DNA of 52,789 nucleotides from an uncultured Ruminococcus sp. Its GTDB lineage: Bacteria > Bacillota > Clostridia > Lachnospirales > Lachnospiraceae. A program made the position numbers and the translations under genes. Position 1 is the first letter of the stretch, and each line of letters begins with the position of its first letter. Below the pieces are notes generated by a model, which saw only the letters and a list, made by a program, of their open reading frames with translations, made no database searches and was not told the DNA's origin. Below are positions 7,577-16,098 of the stretch, one piece after another. The stretch spans positions 1 through 52,789 of the forward strand of contig USFD01000010.1 of assembly GCA_900553885.1 (NCBI GenBank), read 5' to 3'.

Positions 7577-9982
7577 TCAGTCTTCCACTCTGCATTCCGC
7601 ATAGAATCCTCGTGTTTTTTCATCCACTTCCATCGTATCCGTAATCTCAAAAGACTGCCTGCACCTGATATCTGCACAGGAACTTCCGCAAAGCAGCTCC
7701 ATTTCCCCGGCCTCCACAATCCATTTCATATTTCTGTCAAGAAAAGCGCATTGTGAAAGTTTCATCTTCAGTGAAACCTCCTTCTTTTCACCACGCTTCA
7801 GCGAAACTCTCCGGAAGCCGGCAAGCTCCATCACCGGTCTGACCATAGACGCGGTTTTGTCCGCAATATAGAACTGCACAATCTCTGCTCCGTCCCAGCT
7901 GCCGGTATTTTCAATCTGAACCTTGGCTTTCAGCTCATCTTTTGCAGACAGACGATCTTTTTCTATCTTAAGGCCGCTGTATCTGAACTGTGTATATGAA
8001 AGTCCATGCCCGAAATAATAAAGCGGAAACGCTGTATCATTAATGTAACCGTTCTTATTCCGGATCATTCCTGTGTGCCCGGCCGCCACATAACCGCTGC
8101 CCCGGGGGAGGCCGTAATATACCGGAAGCTGCCCGGAATTTCTTGCAGCTGTAAGAGGCAGATGGCCGGAAGGAGACACTTCTCCAAAAAGAACCCTGCA
8201 CAGCGCCTGGCTGCCCTGCTCTCCGGGCTGCCACACTTCCATAACCGCATCAAAATGCGACGCCACGTATTCATTTGACAGCGGTCTTCCGTCAAAGTGC
8301 AGGACAATCGTCTTTTTGTGCAGCTCATAAATCCTTCTGGCAAACTCTTCCTGCCTTCCCGGAAGGTCAATACTGGTTGAATCAACCCCTTCCCCGACGG
8401 TAGATGTACTTCCCCATCCGTTCTTTCCTCCCAGTGTTAGCAGAATAACATCTGCATCCGCCGCCGCGTTTACCGCCCGCTCCATATCCCGGACATCATT
8501 TCCTGCGCAATTGATTCCCCGGGCACAGATTACATCCGTATCCGGAAGATATTCTCTGAGTGCATCCGCAAGGGTGCGGGCATTCGGGAATTCTTTCTGT
8601 ATCTTTTTATTCACCCGGGGAGACACTTCCCGTATTTCTCCCACATATTTCTGATCAATATCATACACGATCAGCCCCGGCTCTTCGAATTCCTGGCCGT
8701 CCTCTTCCCGGGATATCGTCATGTCAAGAACTGCAGGATAGGAAAACGTGCCAAAAAGACTTCTGATATTGTCCGCGTGAGGACCAACAACCGCCAGTTT
8801 CCTGATCTTTTTATCCAGAGGAAGCGCAGCGTGCTCATTTTTCAGCAGGATAAAGCTTTCCTCCGCCAGTTTCCTGTTCAGCCCGGCAGTACTTTGCTGA
8901 TGAAGGGTGTTCTTCAGCTTCTTCAAATCCGGATAAGGATTTTCAAAAAGTCCTATTTCAAACTTCACACGCAGGACTCTGCGAACAGCCTGATCAATCG
9001 TCTCCATCTCAAGCCTTCCGTCCTCCACTGCCTTTTTCATCTCATATGTAAATCCTTTTTTCCGGGGATATTCCACATCCAGCCCCGCGTAAATCGCACG
9101 GATTCCGGCCTCTTCAAAACTTGAAGCAACGCAGAACGGATCAACCATCCTGTCAAGGGAAACATAATCTGAAACAACAAATCCTGTAAATCCCATTTTT
9201 CCTCTCAGAATCTCCGTCAGCATTCTGCGGGATCCTACCACCGGCTCTCCATTGATTGAACAGTAAGAGTTCATAACACTTTTCAGATTAGCCTCGGTAA
9301 TTGCACATTGAAATGGCCGGCAGTGTATTTCAAGCAGATCCCGTTCTGAAACGAGATTTCTCCCCATGTTCATTCCGCCCTCTGTCACCCCATGTCCGGC
9401 GAAATGCTTTGCCGTAGCCGCCACTCCTTTTTTCAGATCCTTTGACTGAATGCCTTTTACAAACGCACTGCCGAAAGAGGAAACAACGCACGGATCTTCC
9501 CCATATGTTTCTGTAATCCGCCCCCATCTTGGATCTCGCGTTATATCCAGGACCGGAGAAAGAGCCTGCCTGAATCCGACATAGTACATCTGCCGGCGGA
9601 TAATCTCTGCCATTTCCCGGACCAGATCCGGATCAAATGTGGAGGCCTGTGCAATAGGGCTGGGGAAAACATCCGCCTCGGTAAACTGCGCCCCCGCACT
9701 CGCCTCGCAATGAATCAGCGCCGGAATTCCAAGAGACGTTTCTTCAACCAGGAATTTCTGCAGCCGATATGCATACTCCACAATATCCTCCACCTTATCC
9801 GCAACAGTAAAGGCTCCCACGTTTCCGATTCCATCGGGCACATATTCCTTAAAATCAGGTATCTCTGAAGTAATTGTAACCAGACATGTAATCTGATCAA
9901 TTTTTTGTTCAAAGGACATTCTACGCATTAAATCATCCAGCCTCTCCTCGACTGTCAGATTAGGATTTTTATACCGCATCAT
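7577..9982 (-). CDS. GH3 beta-glucosidase or beta-xylosidase
   Basis: An 801-residue intracellular exo-acting glycosidase with no signal peptide. Domain order is the (beta/alpha)8 barrel (residues about 10-330), the alpha/beta sandwich (about 380-620) and a C-terminal fibronectin type III-like domain (about 690-790). The motif KHFAGHG is at residues 192-198 and the nucleophile is Asp272 in GFVVSDY. Beside a GH31 alpha-xylosidase it plausibly removes the beta-linked glucose or xylose of the same oligosaccharide. Sugar specificity cannot be read from the sequence. An intercistronic stem-loop separates it from the binding protein gene upstream. Confidence 0.88.
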   Translation of the reverse strand: MMRYKNPNLTVEERLDDLMRRMSFEQKIDQITCLVTITSEIPDFKEYVPDGIGNVGAFTVADKVEDIVEYAYRLQKFLVEETSLGIPALIHCEASAGAQFTEADVFPSPIAQASTFDPDLVREMAEIIRRQMYYVGFRQALSPVLDITRDPRWGRITETYGEDPCVVSSFGSAFVKGIQSKDLKKGVAATAKHFAGHGVTEGGMNMGRNLVSERDLLEIHCRPFQCAITEANLKSVMNSYCSINGEPVVGSRRMLTEILRGKMGFTGFVVSDYVSLDRMVDPFCVASSFEEAGIRAIYAGLDVEYPRKKGFTYEMKKAVEDGRLEMETIDQAVRRVLRVKFEIGLFENPYPDLKKLKNTLHQQSTAGLNRKLAEESFILLKNEHAALPLDKKIRKLAVVGPHADNIRSLFGTFSYPAVLDMTISREEDGQEFEEPGLIVYDIDQKYVGEIREVSPRVNKKIQKEFPNARTLADALREYLPDTDVICARGINCAGNDVRDMERAVNAAADADVILLTLGGKNGWGSTSTVGEGVDSTSIDLPGRQEEFARRIYELHKKTIVLHFDGRPLSNEYVASHFDAVMEVWQPGEQGSQALCRVLFGEVSPSGHLPLTAARNSGQLPVYYGLPRGSGYVAAGHTGMIRNKNGYINDTAFPLYYFGHGLSYTQFRYSGLKIEKDRLSAKDELKAKVQIENTGSWDGAEIVQFYIADKTASMVRPVMELAGFRRVSLKRGEKKEVSLKMKLSQCAFLDRNMKWIVEAGEMELLCGSSCADIRCRQSFEITDTMEVDEKTRGFYAECRVED

Positions 9983-10015
9983 AATTCTCTCTTCTTCATT
10001 CTTTCTATTTTATTT

Positions 10016-10046
10016 GACAGCAGCGCCCCTCCCGGGCACTGCCGTC
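10016..10046 (-). promoter_or_regulatory. Intercistronic stem-loop after the binding-protein gene
   Basis: Two 13-base arms (10016-10028 and 10034-10046) pair fully in the minus-strand RNA, including two G-U pairs, around a 5-base loop. No U-run follows, so it is not a classical terminator. Such stem-loops often protect the mRNA of a binding protein and raise its level over downstream genes. Confidence 0.65.
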
Positions 10047-10057
10047 ATTCTTTCCAC

Positions 10058-11020
10058 TTATTCCATATATTCTTCTACGTTATCTGCCGTAACCTTCTGA
10101 AACGGAATATAAACATCTTCAATATCTTTTGGCTCTGTACCGTTTTTCAGCTGTTCAAAGATGTCCGCGCCGGCCTGAGCCTGGGCACGCGCATCCTGCA
10201 GAGCAGTCATCGCCATCTCGCCGGCTTTAATGGATGCAAGCGCTTCATCGTTTCCGTCCACACCCAGGACTTTAATTTCGTCCAGCCTGCCTGCCGCTTT
10301 CAGCGCTTCCACAACACCAAGAGCAGCATCATCACTCTGGCATACAATTGCATCAATATCATCATATGAAAGCAGACAATCCTCTGCCGTACTCATTCCC
10401 AGATCTTTTGAATTCTCCACATTGTACTCATCCAGAATCTCAATAGCAGAATTCTCTGCCAGAGCGTCCTCCAGTCCTTCCTTCCGGTCAATGTACTGCT
10501 GATCATTGGGCGCTCCGGTAAAATACAGTACTTTTGCACCTTCCGGGAATGTCTCGCAAAGGTATTCCCCCTGCTGAGTGCCGGCATCATAGTTTGTAGA
10601 GCCAACATAGATATAGCCGTCATAATCTTCCCCTCCTGATACAGAAGTCAGGAACGACACATAAGGCAGACCTGCCGCTCTTGCAGACTCCAGCGCAGGC
10701 ACAGACCCGTCCAGGTCATTGCTGATTGCCGAAATCACGTTTACATTCTGAACTACAAAATCGTCAATCTGTCCATTCTGCACATTTGTATCTCCGCCCG
10801 CATCTGTAACAGTAATGGAAATTCCTTTCGCTTCTGTCTCCTCTGTCAGATACTCTCTGAACTTCGCACAATAACTGTAGGTATCACTGTTATTCGCAAA
10901 TCCCACAAGAAAATCAGAGCCGTCTGCTCCCGATCCGGATGAGCTTCCATCCGTCGAACACCCTGCCATTCCGCAGATAACTGCCGCTGCCAGCAACACA
11001 CTTAACATTTTTTTCTTCAT
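10058..11020 (-). CDS. Sugar ABC transporter substrate-binding lipoprotein (CUT2 type)
   Basis: A 320-residue extracytoplasmic binding protein. The signal peptide ends in a lipobox (GMAGC, Cys21), followed by a Ser/Gly-rich linker. The fold belongs to the ribose/galactose-binding group (periplasmic binding type 1), with GVDGNDEALASIKAGEMAMTA-like features near residue 250. It is followed by GH3 and GH31 genes and preceded by permease and ATPase genes, so it delivers the sugar that these enzymes use. The ligand is not known; a xylose-containing oligosaccharide or monosaccharide is likely. Confidence 0.9.
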   Translation of the reverse strand: MKKKMLSVLLAAAVICGMAGCSTDGSSSGSGADGSDFLVGFANNSDTYSYCAKFREYLTEETEAKGISITVTDAGGDTNVQNGQIDDFVVQNVNVISAISNDLDGSVPALESARAAGLPYVSFLTSVSGGEDYDGYIYVGSTNYDAGTQQGEYLCETFPEGAKVLYFTGAPNDQQYIDRKEGLEDALAENSAIEILDEYNVENSKDLGMSTAEDCLLSYDDIDAIVCQSDDAALGVVEALKAAGRLDEIKVLGVDGNDEALASIKAGEMAMTALQDARAQAQAGADIFEQLKNGTEPKDIEDVYIPFQKVTADNVEEYME

Positions 11021-11053
11021 AATTCATTACTCCTTTTCCATATTTTCTACAGA

Positions 11054-12001
11054 CTATTTTTTCCGTTCCTTTGTTTTTATATCAATAATAACTGCCACTG
11101 CAATCAGAACACCCTTTACGATCAGCTGATACTGTGTAGATACATGCAGAAGATTCAGTATATTATTAATCAGTCCCACAATAACCGATCCGACCAGTGC
11201 CCCTGTAACGGTTCCGATTCCTCCAAGGAAACTGGTTCCTCCGACAACAACCGCTGTAATCGCATCGAACTCATATCCTTCTCCCACCGAAGGCATGCCC
11301 GCCATCAGCCTCGCCATCAGGACAACGCCGGACAGTCCTACCAGAGCTCCGCTCAAAGTAAAAATAAGCCTCTTCGTACGTCCTGTATTAATTCCGGATG
11401 CAATCGCCGCGTTTTCACTGCCTCCGATAGCATAGATCGAAGTTCCGAATTTTGTCTTTTTCATCAGAATTGCAATCAGGGCAACCATAACAAACATAAT
11501 AATTACCGGTACAGGTATACCAAGAACACTTCCCTGGCCCAGCCATCTCGCTTTTTCCACTCCTCCTATTGTCTGACCATTGGTGTAAATCTGAACGATT
11601 CCCTGAAGAACATTTGTCATTGCAAGCGTTGCAATAAAAGGCTGAAGTTTAAAATAGGTAACAAGGAATCCGTTAATCCAGCCGCATACACTTCCGATAA
11701 GGATGCCGAGCAGCACAGCCGCCGGCATATTCCCCGTCGCAGCCAGAAGCCCTGCCGAAAAGCACGCTGCAGTCGTACACAGAAACCCTGCCGAAAGATC
11801 TATCATACCCGAAACAATCAGCATTGTTTCCCCGCATGCAATAATCGTTACAACCGAAATCTGTTTCAATATATTAAGCAGATTCTGTGGTTTCAGAAAA
11901 TTCCGGTTAATAACCGCAGATATGACAAAAAGGATAATCATAATGAGCACAATACCGTATTTTCTATATAATTCTGATGCCGACAATTTCTGTTTTTTCA
12001 T
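11054..12001 (-). CDS. Sugar ABC transporter permease (RbsC-like)
   Basis: A 315-residue inner membrane permease of the ribose/xylose/galactose family with about eight to ten hydrophobic segments. Typical stretches are GMIDLSAG near residue 67 and DAITAVVVGGTSFLGGIGT near residue 245. Its ATG overlaps the ATPase stop by 4 bases (ATGA), implying translational coupling. A single permease gene is normal for CUT2 systems, where it works as a homodimer. Confidence 0.92.
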   Translation of the reverse strand: MKKQKLSASELYRKYGIVLIMIILFVISAVINRNFLKPQNLLNILKQISVVTIIACGETMLIVSGMIDLSAGFLCTTAACFSAGLLAATGNMPAAVLLGILIGSVCGWINGFLVTYFKLQPFIATLAMTNVLQGIVQIYTNGQTIGGVEKARWLGQGSVLGIPVPVIIMFVMVALIAILMKKTKFGTSIYAIGGSENAAIASGINTGRTKRLIFTLSGALVGLSGVVLMARLMAGMPSVGEGYEFDAITAVVVGGTSFLGGIGTVTGALVGSVIVGLINNILNLLHVSTQYQLIVKGVLIAVAVIIDIKTKERKK

Positions 12002-13494
12002 TTCTTCGCCTCCACAATCATTCTCATTACTTTTTTCTGTGTTGCCTCATCCTTATCCAGAATCCCCCGCATTTCCCCGCCGGATATAACAGCAACTCTG
12101 TGGCTCATGGACAGCACCTCCGGCATGTCTGAGGATATCAGAATCAGCGACATACCCGCTTTGGCAAGTTCCACAATCAAAGAATAAATTTCCTCCTTTG
12201 CACCTACGTCTATCCCCCTGGTCGGTTCATCCAGGATCAGGACTTTCACATCTCTTACGAGCCACTTTGCCAGAACCACTTTCTGCTGATTGCCTCCGCT
12301 TAAGTTTTCTACCGGAGTGCTGATGTCCGGAGCTTTTACCGAAATCTGACTGCATATTTGTTTTACACGTTCTGACGTCATCCGGTTTTTCCAGAATCCC
12401 CATTTTGCAAAAATATCACTGTTTGGAAGTTTTATGTTATCCCGGATTGACTGGACTCCCACAAATCCATATGTCCTCCTGTCTTCCGTTACCATCGCAA
12501 CTCCGCTTTGTATGGCATCTCTTACAGAATGGAAATGTTTCTCTTCCCCGTTAAGTACAACGGATCCTCCATAGATTTTATCAAGCCCGAAAATTGCTCT
12601 GACAATCTCGCTCCTGCCAGCTCCCATCATTCCTGCAAGGCCAAGTATTTCTCCTTCTTTCACAGAAAAAGAAATATTTCTGAATCCTGCCCCTGTCAGA
12701 TTCTTTACTTCCAGAACAACTTTACTTCCACATGGAGCAATAGAAGGATATATATCGCCAATATCCCGCCCTACCATCATGGAGATCAGTTGATCCGTGT
12801 TTACATCTTTAATATTTCCGGATGCAATCCATTTTCCATCCCGTAGAACCGTATATTCATCACAAAGCCGGAACACCTCTTCAAGTCTGTGGGAAATAAA
12901 GATAAATGCAATTCCACTGCTCCGAAGCTCCTTTACCCGTTCAAAGAAAAGATTTGCCTCAACATTGGTCAAAGCAGATGTCGGTTCATCCATAATAATA
13001 ATGCGGCTGTTTCTTGATAAAGCTTTCAGGATTTCAATCATCTGTCTCTGTGCAACGCTTAAAGTCCCCATCTTTGCTTCCGGATCATAGTCAAGCCCGA
13101 TCATGGCAAGGAGTTTTTCCGTTTCTTTTATTCTTTTTCCGGAATCTACGAAGATCCGGCTTCTTCCCACTGGCTCCCGTCCAAGAAAGAGGTTTTCTGC
13201 AATTGTCATTTCCGGGACGTAGTTCAGTTCCTGCGCCACGATAGAAATGCCATATCGGAATGCATCTTTTTCATTTCTGATATGAATTTTTCTTCCTCCG
13301 CACAGAACTTCGCCTCCATAGCTTGTGTATGTCCCGGACAGGATTTTCATCAGTGTAGACTTGCCCGCACCATTCTCACCCACAAGAGCATGTATTGAGC
13401 CGGCTCTGATTTTCATATTCACATTATCAAGCGCCACAACTCCCGGAAATTCTTTGCGGATATTTTTCAGTTCCACTAATACTTCCTTTTCCAA
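11998..13494 (-). CDS. Sugar ABC transporter ATPase with two nucleotide-binding domains (RbsA-like)
   Basis: A tandem ABC ATPase of the CUT2 family. The first domain has Walker A GENGAGKS at residues 39-46 and Walker B IIIMDEPTSAL; the second has a degenerate P-loop (GMMGAGRSE), the signature LSGGNQQK and VLILDEPTRGID. I chose the TTG at 13494 (498 residues) because AAAGGAG lies 11 bases before it. An ATG at 13530 is in frame, but it would lie inside the operator and has no ribosome site. It is the first gene of the transporter-GH3-GH31 operon. Confidence 0.88.
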   Translation of the reverse strand: MEKEVLVELKNIRKEFPGVVALDNVNMKIRAGSIHALVGENGAGKSTLMKILSGTYTSYGGEVLCGGRKIHIRNEKDAFRYGISIVAQELNYVPEMTIAENLFLGREPVGRSRIFVDSGKRIKETEKLLAMIGLDYDPEAKMGTLSVAQRQMIEILKALSRNSRIIIMDEPTSALTNVEANLFFERVKELRSSGIAFIFISHRLEEVFRLCDEYTVLRDGKWIASGNIKDVNTDQLISMMVGRDIGDIYPSIAPCGSKVVLEVKNLTGAGFRNISFSVKEGEILGLAGMMGAGRSEIVRAIFGLDKIYGGSVVLNGEEKHFHSVRDAIQSGVAMVTEDRRTYGFVGVQSIRDNIKLPNSDIFAKWGFWKNRMTSERVKQICSQISVKAPDISTPVENLSGGNQQKVVLAKWLVRDVKVLILDEPTRGIDVGAKEEIYSLIVELAKAGMSLILISSDMPEVLSMSHRVAVISGGEMRGILDKDEATQKKVMRMIVEAKK

Positions 13495-13511
13495 AATATT
13501 TCGCTCTCCTT

Positions 13512-13529
13512 TGTTTAAACGTTTTAACA
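13512..13529. promoter_or_regulatory. LacI-family operator O1
   Basis: An 18-bp near-perfect palindrome centred on AAACGTTT with a single mismatched base pair. It lies about 20 bases downstream of the predicted transcription start of the ABC operon, a position suited to blocking the polymerase. It shares the core GTTNAAACGTTTTAAC with the second site at 13646. The divergently placed LacI-type gene next door is the obvious binder. Confidence 0.75.
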
Positions 13530-13554
13530 CTTATTCTTTTCTGTCGACACGTTT

Positions 13555-13583
13555 ATTGTACATTATAGTTAATACTTTTTCAA
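13555..13583 (-). promoter_or_regulatory. Promoter of the ABC-GH3-GH31 operon
   Basis: On the minus strand -35 TTGAAA (13578-13583) and -10 TACAAT (13555-13560) are separated by 17 bases. The region is very AT-rich. It sits between operators O1 and O2, consistent with repression by looping. Confidence 0.75.
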
Positions 13584-13645
13584 TATATTTTCATTATATT
13601 GTGCATATTTAGCATATTTTACAATGATATTCCTTGTTTTATTCA

Positions 13646-13661
13646 GTTCAAACGTTTTAAC
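13646..13661. promoter_or_regulatory. LacI-family operator O2
   Basis: A 16-bp palindrome with the same AAACGTTT core as O1 and one mismatched pair. Its centre is 133 bp from that of O1, about 90-100 bp upstream of the predicted start site. Two sites at this spacing suit a tetrameric or looping LacI-family repressor. Confidence 0.65.
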
Positions 13662-13691
13662 AATTATTGTATTTTAACTATTTTTACATAA

Positions 13692-13734
13692 ATAAAGCCG
13701 TGGGAATGTTTTCTCTCCATTCCCACGGCTTTAT
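13692..13734 (-). terminator. Terminator after the LacI-type regulator gene
   Basis: A perfect 17-bp stem (13692-13708 and 13718-13734) with a 9-base loop, 22 bases after the regulator's stop codon. On the minus strand it runs into an AT-rich stretch. It ends the pta-ackA-regulator transcript before the ABC operon promoter. Confidence 0.8.
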
Positions 13735-13756
13735 ACTATTGCCTTATATTTTATTT

Positions 13757-14791
13757 TCAGCTGCCTTTATCGGCAGTATACTTTTTTGTGCTTGCGCGAA
13801 GCATAAGCTGAGGCTTATACATTTTCACGCTCCGTTCTGTTTCATTCTTTTCGATCAGTTCGACTGTCTTTTCACCGATATACTCTCCCATCTCCTCAAC
13901 CGGGACACGAATTGTTGTCAGCGGCACCTCCATCACATCAGCAAACGGAACATTATCAAATCCAATAACCGAAATATCCTCCGGAATATTAATCCCGTAA
14001 TTTCTCGCTGCCCTGTACAGCCCGAATGCGATTTCATCATTCATAGAAAAAATCGCCGTAACATTTTGCCCCATAATGTATGGAAATGCTTCATATCCAC
14101 TGTCCATCGTATATTTCCCATAATGAACCAGATGCGGATCAAAAGGAAGATCATACTCGGCAAGAGCCTGTCTGTAACCCGCCAGCCGTTCCTCAGTAAC
14201 ACGATAACTCCTGTTTCCGGCAACACACCCGATTCTTTTATGTCCAAGCTCCAGAAGATGTTTTGTTGCCAGATAGCCGCCCTCTCTGTAATCGAAGCAG
14301 ACGTCTGCTCCCGGACAGTCGAATCCGTAGGAATCCATCGTTATAACCGGAATTCCAAGTCCTGTTATCACACGGTTCAGTTCCTCAGATTCCTCCTCCG
14401 GGACATTCTCAAGAGATTTAGCCCAGATCAGAGCTCCGATATTTTCTGATGCGATCTGATGAACCAGGTCGTAATCCCGCTCATAGTCATCATCCAGAAT
14501 ATGACTGATCAGGCCATATCCCTTCATCTGAACAACCCTGCTGATCGCCATAAAAACAGACGAAATATGTGTATTTCTCAGATCATTAAACACGATTCCC
14601 ACAAATCTGCTCTTCTGTTTTACAAGGGTTACAGCTGCATTGTTCGGACTGTAATTATATTTCTTTGCAGTTTCCAGCACAAGCTGTTTTGTCTTTTCAG
14701 AAATACGGCTGGGTTTTCCCGACATGGCCAAAGACACAGTTGCCGCAGATACTCCACACTCTTTCGCAATATCTTTGATCGTGATTTTCAT
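13757..14791 (-). CDS. LacI-family transcriptional regulator
   Basis: A 344-residue regulator with an N-terminal LacI helix-turn-helix and hinge (TIKDIAKECGVSAATVSLAM, residues 3-22) and a C-terminal sugar-binding domain of the periplasmic type (CVAGNRSYRVTEERLAGYRQ near residue 150). The matched operators at 13512 and 13646 make the ABC-GH3-GH31 operon its likely target. It starts 18 bases after the ackA stop with no visible promoter or terminator between, so it is probably made by readthrough from pta-ackA. The effector sugar is unknown. Confidence 0.9.
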   Translation of the reverse strand: MKITIKDIAKECGVSAATVSLAMSGKPSRISEKTKQLVLETAKKYNYSPNNAAVTLVKQKSRFVGIVFNDLRNTHISSVFMAISRVVQMKGYGLISHILDDDYERDYDLVHQIASENIGALIWAKSLENVPEEESEELNRVITGLGIPVITMDSYGFDCPGADVCFDYREGGYLATKHLLELGHKRIGCVAGNRSYRVTEERLAGYRQALAEYDLPFDPHLVHYGKYTMDSGYEAFPYIMGQNVTAIFSMNDEIAFGLYRAARNYGINIPEDISVIGFDNVPFADVMEVPLTTIRVPVEEMGEYIGEKTVELIEKNETERSVKMYKPQLMLRASTKKYTADKGS

Positions 14792-14809
14792 ATTACAGGC
14801 GCCGTTTCG

Positions 14810-16006
14810 CTATTTTACAAGGGCCAGTGTCTCTCTTGCAATTGCCAGCTCTTCGTTTGTAGGAATTACAAATACTCTTACCTTTGATCCCGGTTTTGTA
14901 AGTTCTTCCTGTCTTCCTCTGAGGCCGGTATTCTTCTCTTTATCGAAGTCAACGCCAAGATATCCAAGGTAGCTGCATACCTGCTCTCTTACATAATCAT
15001 CGTTCTCTCCGATACCTGCAGTAAACACAATATCGTCTACACCATTCATGGCAGCCGCGTAGGATCCTACATATTTTGCCACCCGGTATGAGAACACATC
15101 CATTGCGATTTTTGCTTTTTTATCCCCTGCATTCATAGCGTCTGTCAGGTCGCGGAAATCGCTGGACAGTTCGCCGGACAGTCCGAATACACCTGATTTC
15201 TTATTAAGGATATTCATAACACCTGCAATATCCAGACCTTCCTTCTCTGCGATGAACTCCATGATAGCCGGATCAATGTCTCCGGAACGGGTTCCCATAA
15301 CAAGACCTTCCAGAGGAGTCAGACCCATGGATGTATCAACGGACTTTCCGCCCAGAACAGCAGATACACTGGAGCCGTTTCCAAGGTGGCATACGATAGT
15401 TTTCAGCTCCTCAAGCGGTTTTCCCATTACCTCGGCAGCTTTTTTGGATACAAAGCTGTGGCTTGTTCCGTGGAATCCATAGCGTCTTACTTTGTATTTC
15501 TCATAATATTCGTAGGGAAGGCCGTACATATATGCCTTCTCCGGCATTGTCTGATGGAAAGCTGTATCAAACACTGCAACCATAGGGGTTCCCGGCATCA
15601 GCTTCTCGCAGGCATTGATTCCGATCAGGTTTGCCGGATTGTGAAGGGGCGCAAGCTCGTTGCACTCTTCGATCGCTTTTTTAACTTCTTCGTCAATCAC
15701 AACAGAGGAAGCAAATTTCTCTCCGCCGTGGACAACTCTGTGTCCCACTGCGCCGATCTCGTCCAGGCTGTTCACAACACCTGTCTCCGGATTTGTCAGC
15801 GCCTCAATTACAAACTGGATCGCCTCTGTATGGGTCGGCATGGGCTTGTCTGATTTTTCTTTTTCTCCGCCCTCCGGCTGATAGGTAAGACGTCCGTCAA
15901 TACCGATTCTCTCGCAGATTCCCTTAGCAAGAACTTCCTCGGACTGCGCGTTGATCAGCTGGAACTTAAGTGAAGAGCTTCCACAATTAATTACTAATAC
16001 ATTCAT
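14810..16006 (-). CDS. ackA: Acetate kinase
   Basis: Transfers phosphate from acetyl phosphate to ADP, giving acetate and ATP, the main energy-yielding end of fermentation in these anaerobes. It has 398 residues, the usual length. The N-terminal motif VLVINCGSSSLKFQL and GHRVVHGGEKF are family signatures; FHGTSHSFV and CHLGNGSSV mark the active site and nucleotide site. It lies directly downstream of pta. Confidence 0.97.
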   Translation of the reverse strand: MNVLVINCGSSSLKFQLINAQSEEVLAKGICERIGIDGRLTYQPEGGEKEKSDKPMPTHTEAIQFVIEALTNPETGVVNSLDEIGAVGHRVVHGGEKFASSVVIDEEVKKAIEECNELAPLHNPANLIGINACEKLMPGTPMVAVFDTAFHQTMPEKAYMYGLPYEYYEKYKVRRYGFHGTSHSFVSKKAAEVMGKPLEELKTIVCHLGNGSSVSAVLGGKSVDTSMGLTPLEGLVMGTRSGDIDPAIMEFIAEKEGLDIAGVMNILNKKSGVFGLSGELSSDFRDLTDAMNAGDKKAKIAMDVFSYRVAKYVGSYAAAMNGVDDIVFTAGIGENDDYVREQVCSYLGYLGVDFDKEKNTGLRGRQEELTKPGSKVRVFVIPTNEELAIARETLALVK

Positions 16007-16050
16007 TTTCTTTCCTCCTGAAACCTATTCCTCTTTCTTGATTTTACCGG

Positions 16051-16082
16051 TCCGGCAGCCGTCCTCTGTCCGGCCTGCCGGA
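16051..16082 (-). promoter_or_regulatory. Intercistronic hairpin between pta and ackA
   Basis: Eight-base GC-rich arms (16051-16058 and 16075-16082) with a 16-base loop, in the 92-base gap between pta and ackA. There is no U-tract. It may be an mRNA processing or stability element; it could also be incidental. Confidence 0.35.
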
Positions 16083-16098
16083 TTTTATCTGCCGACTT

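Noticed and set aside
13495..13530. ATG start of the ABC ATPase gene at 13530
   Set aside because: It lies inside operator O1 and lacks a ribosome site; the TTG at 13494 follows AAAGGAG.
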